Below, piece after piece: positions 56,588 to 64,000 of a stretch of DNA of 64,000 nt. Numbering within the stretch: the stretch's first letter is position 1; every line of letters starts with the position of its first letter. Position numbers and translations under genes: made by a program. The notes beneath the pieces were generated by a model, which made no database searches, was not told the DNA's origin, and was given only the letters and a program-made list of their open reading frames with translations. Source of the DNA: Cohnella sp. SGD-V74. GTDB lineage: Bacteria; Bacillota; Bacilli; Paenibacillales; Paenibacillaceae. The stretch lies in NCBI RefSeq assembly GCF_003001675.1, contig NZ_PVYW01000009.1, positions 62,001-126,000 on the forward strand, written 5' to 3'.

Positions 56588-57901
56588 ATGGATTTGTTCA
56601 GCTTCCAAGCGGAATCGGAGCCGCGCGGGCGGCTGCTCGCCGACCGGATGCGTCCGGAGACGCTTGACGAATACATCGGGCAAGAGCATGTGGTAGGTCC
56701 GGGGAAATTGCTGCGGAGGGCGATCGAGGGGGACGTCGTGTCGTCCATTCTGCTGTTCGGTCCTCCGGGCTGCGGCAAGACGACACTCGCGCACATTATT
56801 TCCAAACAGACGCAGGGCGATTTCGTGCGGCTGAACGCGGTCGACGCGTCCGTCAAGGATGTGCGCGAAGTGATCGAGCGGGCGGAGAGCAGCAAAAACA
56901 TGTACGGCCGCAAGACGATTCTGTTCCTGGACGAGGTACACCGGTTTAACAGCGCCCGGCAGGACGCGCTTCTTCCGGCCGTCGAACGGGGAATTATCGT
57001 CTTCATCGGCGCCACGACGGAAAATCCGTTCCACTCCGTGAACGGAGCTTTGCTGTCCCGTTCGACGCTGTTCCGGCTCGAGCCGCTCACGAAGGAGCAC
57101 TCGCTCGCCGCGATGCGCCGGGCGCTGACCGATCCGGTCAAGGGACTCGGTTTCATGAAGCTGCAGGCGGACGAGGAGGCGCTGGAGCATATCGCATCGA
57201 TGGCCAACGGCGATATTCGCCGGGCGCTGACCGCGTTGGAACTGGCTGCGGTGACGACGCCTTCCGAGCTGGACGGCACCGTCCGCGTGACGCTGGAAGT
57301 CGCGGTGGAATCGATCCGCCAACCGACGGTTCAGGCCGACGAATCGACCCAGTACGACGTGCTGTCGGCGTTCCACAAGAGCATACGCGGCTCGAGCGAC
57401 GCGGCGCTGTTCTGGTTTCTGTACGCGGTGGAGAAGCTGGGCATGGACCCGATGGTGTTCCTGCGCCGGCTGACCGTCGCCTGCAGCGAGGACATCGGGC
57501 TGGCCAATCCGCAGGCGATGGTGCAGGCCGTCAGCGCGATGGAGGCCTATCACCGCATCGGCTGGCCGGAAGCCAAGTATATCGTGGCGCAGGCAATTCT
57601 GTTCGCGGTGGAGAGTCCGAAGTCGAACGCGATCGCGGTGACGATCGGGAAGATCATGTCGGCCTTCGACGCCGTCAAATCCGCGGAAGTTCCACTGCAC
57701 TTGCGGGACGCGCACTATAGCGGAGCGCAGAAGCTCGGCCATGTCGGGTACAAGTATCCGCACGATTATCCCGGCCACTACGTCGAACAGAACTATTTTC
57801 CGGACAAGCTGTCTTCGAGCGTCTTCTACGAGGCGACCGAGCAAGGGATGGAAGATAAAATCCGGCAAAATCAGTTAAGGCGAAGAGGGAAACGCGGATA
57901 G
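56588..57901 (+). CDS. rarA: Replication-associated recombination protein A (RarA/MgsA)
   Basis: A 437-residue AAA+ ATPase that acts at stalled replication forks. It has Walker A FGPPGCGKTTLAH, Walker B LFLDEVHRFN, sensor 1 GATTENP, and the C-terminal tetramerisation region with DPMVFLRRLTVACSEDIGLANPQAM and VGYKYPHDYPGHYVEQ. Length is standard. The ATG follows a moderate ribosome binding site. No operon partner is evident. Confidence 0.95.
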   Translation: MDLFSFQAESEPRGRLLADRMRPETLDEYIGQEHVVGPGKLLRRAIEGDVVSSILLFGPPGCGKTTLAHIISKQTQGDFVRLNAVDASVKDVREVIERAESSKNMYGRKTILFLDEVHRFNSARQDALLPAVERGIIVFIGATTENPFHSVNGALLSRSTLFRLEPLTKEHSLAAMRRALTDPVKGLGFMKLQADEEALEHIASMANGDIRRALTALELAAVTTPSELDGTVRVTLEVAVESIRQPTVQADESTQYDVLSAFHKSIRGSSDAALFWFLYAVEKLGMDPMVFLRRLTVACSEDIGLANPQAMVQAVSAMEAYHRIGWPEAKYIVAQAILFAVESPKSNAIAVTIGKIMSAFDAVKSAEVPLHLRDAHYSGAQKLGHVGYKYPHDYPGHYVEQNYFPDKLSSSVFYEATEQGMEDKIRQNQLRRRGKRG

Positions 57902-58197
57902 AGGGAGTTTGGAGCGGACAACCCGGGTATTTCGAGGGAAAAAATGGCTTTGATCGGGAAAAACGGTCTTTTTTCGTTGGAATCGGGGATATCCGGCCTT
58001 TACGGCCGAAAAATCGGCATAGGTGGCAGGCTCTAGCGAATACAGATGGGTACTACGGCGGATTACGAGGTCGATCGTCGTTTGACGGGGTGCCCGAAAC
58101 CGTCTAAGCTTAAGGAATAGAGTTTTCAGTTTTTATACTTTTTATTCGATAAGGAGGTGTACCTGTCCTCCCAGCTATCGGCGAGGATAGGAAACAT
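57902..58197. other. Long leader region of the CNNM/CBS gene with two small hairpins
   Basis: A 296-bp gap. Near its end AAGGAGGTG (58151-58159) lies in a hairpin GGAGG (58153-58157) with CCTCC (58167-58171), then CTATC (58175-58179) with GATAG (58186-58190). No start codon follows the strong Shine-Dalgarno at proper distance; the gene starts 39 bp later. No good -10/-35 pair is seen. Confidence 0.5.
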
Positions 58198-59535
58198 TTG
58201 GACCCTGACCCCTTTCCGTTAGGCGTGGATTTATTTTTGATCTTCGTGTTGGTTTTTCTGAACGGTTTCTTCGTGGCTGCCGAATTCGCGATGGTGAAGG
58301 CGCGCGGCTCGAAGATCGACAGCTTGGCGCAAGAAGGGCATAAGAGAGCGAAGGTGGCTTCCCACCTGGTCGGACATCTGGACGCGTACTTGTCGGCATG
58401 CCAGCTCGGCATTACGCTGACGTCGCTTGGACTGGGATGGATCGGCGAACCCGCGATCGCCCGTATGCTCGAGCCCATGTTCGCAGCCGTGCATCTCAAC
58501 GAGAATCTGGTTCATCCGCTGTCTTTCATCATCGGCTTTTCGTTCATAACGGTGCTCCATATCGTGCTTGGGGAATTGATGCCGAAATCGGTAGCGATCC
58601 GCAAGGCCGAGGCGGTCACCCTGCTTACGGCGGCCCCGATGATCTTTTTCCGCAAAGTGATGAGCCCGTTCATCTGGTTGCTCAACGGAACGGCAGGTTT
58701 GCTGCTGAAGCCGTTCGGCATCGATGTCAAGGAAGACACTTCCACCGCGCATACGGAGGAAGAGATCCGGATTCTGGTACAGGAAAGCCATAAGAGCGGA
58801 TTGATCGACAATACCGAACTTACGCTAATGGATAACATTTTCGAATTCTCGGAGACGAACGCCCGAGAGATCATGATTCCCCGGACCGAGATGAGCTGCC
58901 TGTACGGCAATCTGAGTTTCCAGGAGAATCGGGCGATCGCGTTGCGCGAGATGCATACGAGATATCCCGTGTGCGAGAAAGACAAGGACAACATTATCGG
59001 CTTCGTGCATATCAAGGACTTGCTGAAGGTGCCGGACAATGCCGTTATCGACATTCGCGATCTGTTGCGCCCGATGACGACGGTGCCCGAGAGCATGCCG
59101 ATCAGCGCGCTGCTTAAGCTGATGCAGAAGAAGAAGACGCAAATCGCGATTCTGATCGACGAATACGGCGGAACTTCCGGTTTGGTTACGCTAGAAGATA
59201 TTATGGAAGAGATCGTCGGCGAAATTCAGGACGAATTCGACGAGGAACGCCCGGATGTGGAGCAGCGCGACGACAATACGTACTCCATCAACGGCATGAT
59301 GCTCATCGAAGAGGTGAACAGCTTCTTCGGGCTCGATCTGCCTACCGACGACTATGACACGATCGGAGGCTGGATATACTCCCAGATCGAAAACCCGCCG
59401 AAGAAAAACCAATTCGTCGTCGCCGAAGAAGGATTCCGGTTTACGATAGAAGAGACCGATCACTTGCGGATATCCCGAATCACCGTGAACAAGGAAGAAG
59501 ATTCGAAGTGGGAGCCTCAAGCCGAGACGGGCTGA
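58198..59535 (+). CDS. CNNM/CBS/CorC-type transporter (hemolysin family)
   Basis: A 445-residue protein with a CNNM/DUF21 membrane domain (four helices, about 10-195; FVAAEFAMVKARGSKI, SACQLGITLTSLGLGWIGEP), a CBS pair (about 215-335) and a C-terminal CorC_HlyC domain. Family members export Mg2+ or Co2+ and were misnamed hemolysins. The start is TTG 58198 with AGGA upstream; the in-frame stop at 58150 excludes a longer N-terminus. Confidence 0.85.
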   Translation: MDPDPFPLGVDLFLIFVLVFLNGFFVAAEFAMVKARGSKIDSLAQEGHKRAKVASHLVGHLDAYLSACQLGITLTSLGLGWIGEPAIARMLEPMFAAVHLNENLVHPLSFIIGFSFITVLHIVLGELMPKSVAIRKAEAVTLLTAAPMIFFRKVMSPFIWLLNGTAGLLLKPFGIDVKEDTSTAHTEEEIRILVQESHKSGLIDNTELTLMDNIFEFSETNAREIMIPRTEMSCLYGNLSFQENRAIALREMHTRYPVCEKDKDNIIGFVHIKDLLKVPDNAVIDIRDLLRPMTTVPESMPISALLKLMQKKKTQIAILIDEYGGTSGLVTLEDIMEEIVGEIQDEFDEERPDVEQRDDNTYSINGMMLIEEVNSFFGLDLPTDDYDTIGGWIYSQIENPPKKNQFVVAEEGFRFTIEETDHLRISRITVNKEEDSKWEPQAETG

Positions 59536-59566
59536 TATAAACTGCAGATGAATGAATCGGCGAAAG

Positions 59567-59713
<147 letters not shown>

Positions 59714-59896
59714 CTAAACAAATCCTAGTTTTTTTGCATTTCTTCAAATACACACGCTGGCATAACCCTCGTTCGTACCGATAACGCGTATCTTTCGACA
59801 TTTCTGAGTTTTTTCTTCACCGCCATATCCGGCGTTCGCAATCACCGTTTCCGGTAGTTTTCCTTAGCCCGACTGCATCGGGCTAGAGCGAGCGGA

Positions 59897-60215
59897 GGTT
59901 GGAGCCGCGAATGAACTGGTTGAGTCGCTGTAACGGTGCTGAGTCGGGTTGGAGCCGCGAATGAGCTGGTTGAGTCGCTGTAACCGTGCCGGGTCTGGTT
60001 GGAGCGAGCGAACGAGAGGTTGAGTCGCTGTAACGGTGCTGAGTCGGGTTGGAGCCACGAATGAGCTGGTTGCGGCGCTGTAACCGTGCTGAGTCGGGTT
60101 GGAGCCGCGAATGAGCTGGTTGAGTCGCTGTAACGGTGCTGAGTCGGGTTGGAGCGAGCGAACGGGAGGCTGAGTCGCTGGAACCGTGCTGGGCCGGGTT
60201 GCAGCATGCGAACAA
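59897..60215. repeat. 50-bp tandem repeat, about 6.4 units
   Basis: Units start at 59897, 59947, 59997, 60047, 60097 and 60147, with a partial unit to 60215. All share GGTTGGAGC at the start and TGAGTCGCTGTAACGGTGC-like cores. Two variants of the segment after GGTTGGAGC occur (GCGAATGAG and GAGCGAACG). 50 is not a multiple of three. The array lies between convergent genes. Confidence 0.95.
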
Positions 60216-60259
60216 AACAACCATCCCTATCGCTTGTGTTTCCGATTGTGTACAGGCAA

Positions 60260-61414
60260 CTACCGCCGACGAACATGGGCGATAAGGAAGCCAATCATGC
60301 CGATCAAGGCGAAGACGGCGCCGGTCTGGAAAACGCGGGACAGGCCGAACGAGTCGTACAGCCAGCCGCCAAGCGTTCCCGCGATGACGCCGGCGAGGCC
60401 GGACCAGACGACGGCGAACACGGCTTGGCCCGACGAGCGGTACTCGTCGGGGATGAGCGCTTGCAGACCGCGCAGCGCCGTAATGTAGAAGATGGCGAAG
60501 GTGATGGCGTGCGTCATCTGCAGTGCGACCATCATCCAGGGCTCGTCGGCCAGGCTGAGCAGGCCGAGCCGAATGACGTAGAATGCGCTGGCGATGGCCA
60601 GCAGCGGATATTCGCGGAAGCGATGCCCGAACTTGGCGAGCAGGAAAAACATCGGAATTTCGCTGACGGCTGACGCGAGCGAGGCGTACCCGATGACTGA
60701 GTCGTCGGCCCCGATCTCCCGCATGGCGATGGACAGGAAGCCTTCGTTCGTACGGTGCGCGACCGAGATGACCATGATCAGGCCGAAGAACACAAGCGTC
60801 TCCCTGCGGCGCAGCAGCTCCCACAGTCCCCGGAATTCGAACTTGCGCAGCGTCGCCTGATAATCGCCGATGAAGAAGGAGAAGACGAGCGAGACGAGCA
60901 CGACGCCGAGAATGAGCCAGATCGTCAGATCGGAGCCGAACGTCTTCAGCACGTATCCGAACACGACGGCGCATACGGCGTAACCGAGCGAGCCGAACAT
61001 CCGGATCGAAGGGAAGCTGATCTTCATCCGTTCGGCGGCCAGCAGCGAGACGCTGTCCAGCATCGAATTGTTCGGCGTCTGGAACAGGTAGAACAGTGCC
61101 ATGATGCCGGCCATAATGCCGAATTCCTTCTGGGGAAGCAGCAAGGCGAGGGCAAGAATCTGCACGAGATACAGCACGTTGAGTATCCGGGGCAGGTTTT
61201 TCATGCGGTCGCTCAGAATGCCGACGACAAGGTTGGATACGATGGACAGGAACGGTCCGACCGAATAGATCGCGCCGATCTGCAGCTTCGAGAAGCCCAA
61301 ACTTTCAAAGTAGAGCGGGAAGTAGGTGACCAGCAGCACCATGGCGGCGTAGTTGGCGAATTGGAGCGAGCGCAGCACGAAGAGCTGGCCGCGCATGACT
61401 GAGCCGTTGTTCAT
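60260..61414 (-). CDS. MFS transporter
   Basis: A 384-residue protein with about 12 membrane segments, similar in layout to the maltose/nucleoside-permease-like MFS_1_like group (FPLYFESLGFSKLQIGAIYS, SDRMKNLPRILN, SIRMFGSLGYAV). The substrate is unknown. The ATG at 61414 has AGGAGAT upstream; a longer open frame exists but would run through the inverted-repeat element. A MATE-like gene lies upstream on the same strand. Confidence 0.85.
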   Translation of the reverse strand: MNNGSVMRGQLFVLRSLQFANYAAMVLLVTYFPLYFESLGFSKLQIGAIYSVGPFLSIVSNLVVGILSDRMKNLPRILNVLYLVQILALALLLPQKEFGIMAGIMALFYLFQTPNNSMLDSVSLLAAERMKISFPSIRMFGSLGYAVCAVVFGYVLKTFGSDLTIWLILGVVLVSLVFSFFIGDYQATLRKFEFRGLWELLRRRETLVFFGLIMVISVAHRTNEGFLSIAMREIGADDSVIGYASLASAVSEIPMFFLLAKFGHRFREYPLLAIASAFYVIRLGLLSLADEPWMMVALQMTHAITFAIFYITALRGLQALIPDEYRSSGQAVFAVVWSGLAGVIAGTLGGWLYDSFGLSRVFQTGAVFALIGMIGFLIAHVRRR

Positions 61415-61440
61415 TGCGTAATCTCCTATTCTGGATGCTT

Positions 61441-61602
61441 GGGCGTGCATGCCAACCCGCTCAGAGGCAGCTATCCCCGCCTTTTCGCCCCCCTGCTTCG
61501 TCACTTTTGCTTGACGTACCTCCGGTACGCCTTCACAAAAGTTCCTTACATGGAACGAAAATTCGGCAACATCTGCTATCCTCGGAGGTTGCATGCACGC
61601 CC
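61441..61602. mobile_element. Small inverted-repeat element (MITE-like)
   Basis: Ends GGGCGTGCATGC-C-AACC (61441-61457) and GGTTGCATGCACGCCC (61587-61602) form a 16-of-17 inverted repeat. Inside is a nested hairpin, ACTTTTG (61503-61509) with CAAAAGT (61536-61542) around CGTACC (61515-61520) and GGTACG (61524-61529). No gene inside. The right end touches the stop codon of the MATE-like gene. No target duplication was established. Confidence 0.5.
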
Positions 61603-62909
61603 TAGGCGGTCAGCTTGGCCGTCCGATGGCTGCGGCGGAAGAGCCACGCCAGGAATAGCACTTCGGCGATGACCCCCGTCGACTGCGCCAAGGAGCCCAG
61701 AACGCCGTTCCAAGCGGGCAGCAGAAGGACGAGCAGCACGATCGTCAGAGCCGTCAGAATCGCGTTGGCGACCTGTGAGCCGAACATCAGCTTCGTCTCC
61801 CCGTGGGCCATGACGATGCCGTTGAGCGTATCGAGCCAAGGGAAGACGAGCACGAACGGCAGAAAGCCGCGCAACGCATGGATACAGGCCGTCAACAGCT
61901 CGTCCTTCACTCCGAGCACGTGCGAGAACATCCATTCCCCGATCGGCGTGAACGCCATGAGCGACAGCAGCAGCGGAGGAATGAAGCCGAGCATCAGCGT
62001 GAACTTGCGCACGATGGCCGGATTGGATTTGACGAACAGCAGGGCGATCTGGTGAAAATAAGTAAAGAAGCCGAGCACGAGGTTCATCAGGCTGCCGGCT
62101 ACGGCGAACGAAGCGACGGCGAGCGTGCCGCGGTCGGTCGTGCCGAGCAGGGCGTTAAGGATCGGCAGCACCCAGACGACGATCAGCGACGAATACAGGA
62201 GCGGGTTGTAGAACTTGGCTACCTGCTTCGGCTCGGTAATCTCGCATTCCTCGTCCTTCTCGGGCAACTGCTTAATCAGCTTGCTCGATTCCCACCAGCT
62301 CAGGCCGGCTTCGATCATCATGCCGAACACGAAGATGACGGTCCCATGCAGGGCGCTGTCGACGCCGACCCGCAGGAAGTACTGGGACAGCAGGAACATG
62401 CCCAAGAGTCGGAAGACCATCGCGATGGTCAGCCAACGAGTTCTCATTTTATAAATAATGACGCCTTGATAAAGACAGCGGATGCCGGAAAATACCGACA
62501 GGAACATCAGCGCGTAGAACGCGCGGATCGCTTCCCCTTCGACGACCGGGTCGGCGCCGTACGCGCCTCCGAATACCCAGTGCCCCGCAGGCGTGTAGGC
62601 GATAAGCGCTCCGAACGCGAGCGAAGCGCCGAATACGTAGAAGCTGACTTTGCGAACGGCCCGGAACGAGGTGCGGTCGCGAACGAGCGCCGAGCACGTC
62701 TGCCGGAAGAGCACGGCCGGTTTCTCCGTAACGACGAGCAGACTCATCGCCAGCGCGTACCCGGCCAGTATAATCTCGGGATTGTCCGACCTGGCCAGCG
62801 TCCCGTTGATGATGATATGCGACAGGTTGATCAGCAGTACGGAGATCCCCATCGGAATGAAAAACAGTAAAAGCCGTCTCAGTGAGACCGGCTCGTTAGA
62901 GTGCGGCAT
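61602..62909 (-). CDS. MATE/MVF-like multi-drug or lipid exporter
   Basis: A 435-residue protein with about 12 membrane segments, a central charged loop (LIKQLPEKDEECEITEPKQV) and the layout of the MOP superfamily (MATE or polysaccharide flippase). The N-terminus SLRRLLLFFIPMGISVLLINLSH fits multi-antimicrobial extrusion proteins of Paenibacillus. The substrate is unknown. The ATG at 62909 follows AAGGAG about 11 bp upstream. Confidence 0.7.
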   Translation of the reverse strand: MPHSNEPVSLRRLLLFFIPMGISVLLINLSHIIINGTLARSDNPEIILAGYALAMSLLVVTEKPAVLFRQTCSALVRDRTSFRAVRKVSFYVFGASLAFGALIAYTPAGHWVFGGAYGADPVVEGEAIRAFYALMFLSVFSGIRCLYQGVIIYKMRTRWLTIAMVFRLLGMFLLSQYFLRVGVDSALHGTVIFVFGMMIEAGLSWWESSKLIKQLPEKDEECEITEPKQVAKFYNPLLYSSLIVVWVLPILNALLGTTDRGTLAVASFAVAGSLMNLVLGFFTYFHQIALLFVKSNPAIVRKFTLMLGFIPPLLLSLMAFTPIGEWMFSHVLGVKDELLTACIHALRGFLPFVLVFPWLDTLNGIVMAHGETKLMFGSQVANAILTALTIVLLVLLLPAWNGVLGSLAQSTGVIAEVLFLAWLFRRSHRTAKLTA

Positions 62910-62953
62910 GGCAGTAGGCTCTCCTTCGGAAAGCAAAGCTTCCGGTTGTCAGC

Positions 62954-63044
62954 GATTCAGGAAGTATGAGATCCGCTCTTCTTATCTGAATCGTCTCCGA
63001 CATAACGCCTTCGCCGTCCTGGGGTCGCCGAAGGGGTTTTGCTA
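62954..63044 (+). repeat. Copy B of the 91-bp structured repeat
   Basis: About 85% identical to 52244-52334 (about 13 substitutions and one T fewer). GATTCAG/CTGAATC ends and a CCTTCG/CGAAGG terminator-like hairpin with TTTT are kept. It again lies between divergent genes. Confidence 0.8.
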
Positions 63045-63162
63045 GAGATAGGTAGTATTATAGCAGATTATGAAGAATATTCGGGGATCATTTTCGGAGA
63101 ATTAAAACTGGATTTCGCCCCTGCAAAATGATAAATTAAAGAATAAAGCAAATTTAGAGGCT

Positions 63163-63534
63163 TTGTCGAGCAAAGACCGGGTGATGAAAATGCGGGTGGA
63201 CGAACGGTGGCTCGAACGGCAGTTCGCTTACAGCGATAGGCACGGCATTGCGCTTCCGGCTCCGGAGAAAGACTGGGACGAACTGGCGCTCGAATGCCAA
63301 GCCGCAATATTGTCTAGGTGGGAGACGATTCGGGGGAAGATTCCGGATCGAATCAGACATCTGGAGGATGCCATTCGGGAGAAGCAGCAGCTGTTGTTCG
63401 AGGAAGACGATTTCGCCCAATCCTGCCTGATCAACGGGGATATCGCCGACTTGGCCAGCAGGATCAACGACCTGAATATTTGGTTTCGCATCCAGCAAGA
63501 GCTGGAGCCGCAAGCGAAGCTGCATATCGGTTAG
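63163..63534 (+). CDS. Hypothetical protein, coiled-coil-like
   Basis: A 123-residue charged, helical protein (RIRHLEDAIREKQQLLFEEDD, ADLASRINDLNIWFRIQQELEP). I do not recognise it. TTG 63163 has AGAGG upstream; ATG 63184 is an alternative. It is followed 23 bp later by the curcumene synthase gene and may be co-transcribed with it. Confidence 0.55.
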   Translation: MSSKDRVMKMRVDERWLERQFAYSDRHGIALPAPEKDWDELALECQAAILSRWETIRGKIPDRIRHLEDAIREKQQLLFEEDDFAQSCLINGDIADLASRINDLNIWFRIQQELEPQAKLHIG

Positions 63535-63557
63535 AGCGTTGCGGAGGACCCTACGAA

Positions 63558-64000
63558 ATGACGAAAGAAACGTTATTGGCGGGCCGATCCCCTCGCGGGC
63601 CGTTTTCTTTAATGAAGAGGGTATACAAGTACATTTTGCCGGAAGTCCGGGCCGAGCTCGGGCGCTGGCGGAACATGGCCGGGGGCATTCCCGACCCGGA
63701 GCTGCGCAAGCAGGCGCTGGACAGCATCGCCGGCAAGCAGTTTCATTGCGAAGGCGGGGGCGTCTATGCCGCCGCGAATTTGGAACGGCGGCATGTGCTT
63801 ATTCCGCTGATCGTGGCGCTGCAGACGATCAGCGACTATCTCGACAATCTGTGCGACCGCAGCACCTCGCTCGATCCGAACGACTTTCGCTTGCTGCATC
63901 AGAGCATGCTCGACGCGGTAACTCCGGAAGCCCCGACTCGCAATTACTATGCGCTGCGGGAAGAACAGGACGACGGGGGGTACTTGGAGGCGCTCGTGCA
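63558..64000 (+). CDS. ytpB: Tetraprenyl-beta-curcumene synthase, N-terminal part
   Basis: The first 147 residues of a DUF2600/YtpB family protein that runs off the right edge. YtpB cyclises tetraprenyl diphosphate to tetraprenyl-beta-curcumene, the first step to sesquarterpenes found in Bacillus spores. The conserved start (LPEVRAELGRWRNMAGGIPDPELRKQAL), KQFHCEGGGVYA and the Asp-rich QTISDYLDNLCDRS match the family. ATG 63558 follows GGAGG at 63543-63547. Confidence 0.88.
   Translation, partial: MTKETLLAGRSPRGPFSLMKRVYKYILPEVRAELGRWRNMAGGIPDPELRKQALDSIAGKQFHCEGGGVYAAANLERRHVLIPLIVALQTISDYLDNLCDRSTSLDPNDFRLLHQSMLDAVTPEAPTRNYYALREEQDDGGYLEALV

Noticed and set aside
59842..60294. Minus-strand genes across the 50-bp array
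   Set aside because: The 50-bp period shifts the frame each unit, and the frames show no family features.
61415..61594. Longer N-terminus for the MFS transporter
   Set aside because: It would translate the inverted-repeat element; ATG 61414 has a good ribosome binding site.

Overview
The window looks like a chromosomal segment of a GC-rich, endospore-forming member of the Paenibacillaceae (Cohnella- or Paenibacillus-like). The genus is an inference. It rests on Firmicutes-type ribosome binding sites, sporulation genes (spo0B, spoIVFA, spoIVFB, bofC, safA, spoIID, spoVB, cotH), a gene order known from Bacillales (mreBCD-minCD-spoIVF, rplU-prp-rpmA-spo0B-obgE, ruvCAB-queA-tgt-yajC-secDF-recJ-apt-rel-dtd, hisS-aspS) and GC-rich codon use. 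No rRNA, tRNA or CRISPR array was seen.

Layout. 1-12.1 kb: the end of murC, a SPOR protein, maf-radC, the cell-shape and division genes mreBCD-minCD-rodA, the SpoIVFA/SpoIVFB pro-sigma-K protease pair and RNase G. 12.1-14.5 kb: an accessory insert that separates rng from rplU. It holds a 52-bp direct-repeat array, a lone protein with a possible nuclease-like segment and a C-terminal winged helix, a purine-rich stretch and an internally deleted transposase. 14.5-22 kb: rplU-prp-rpmA, spo0B-obgE, then thrR/pheB-hom-thrB-pheA for threonine and phenylalanine synthesis. 22-31.7 kb: safA, bofC, ruvCAB, a SPOR-SpoIID protein, queA-tgt-yajC. 31.8-45.5 kb: envelope genes (PAP2, YrzE-like, DUF421, SpoVB), a ComN-like regulator, secDF, a cation exporter, recJ, apt, rel and dtd. 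45.5-50.8 kb: two small ORFs, an orphan promoter-terminator pair, and a T-box leader in front of hisS-aspS-tcdA.

50.8-56.5 kb is the most distinctive part: a spore-coat-like cluster of two minus-strand CotB-like proteins (one with a poly-His tail), a divergent CotG-like protein made of about 27 Arg-Thr-Gly repeats, and a CotH-type kinase. A LysR/short-chain dehydrogenase pair and a truncated gene remnant sit between the CotG-like gene and cotH. 56.6-64 kb: rarA, a CNNM/CBS transporter, two tandem-repeat arrays (9 bp and 50 bp), MFS and MATE-like exporters separated by a small inverted-repeat element, a hypothetical gene and the start of a tetraprenyl-beta-curcumene synthase gene.

A 91-bp structured sequence occurs twice, at 52244-52334 and 62954-63044, each time in the gap between divergent genes. 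All functional calls come from reading motifs and gene context by eye; no database search was run.
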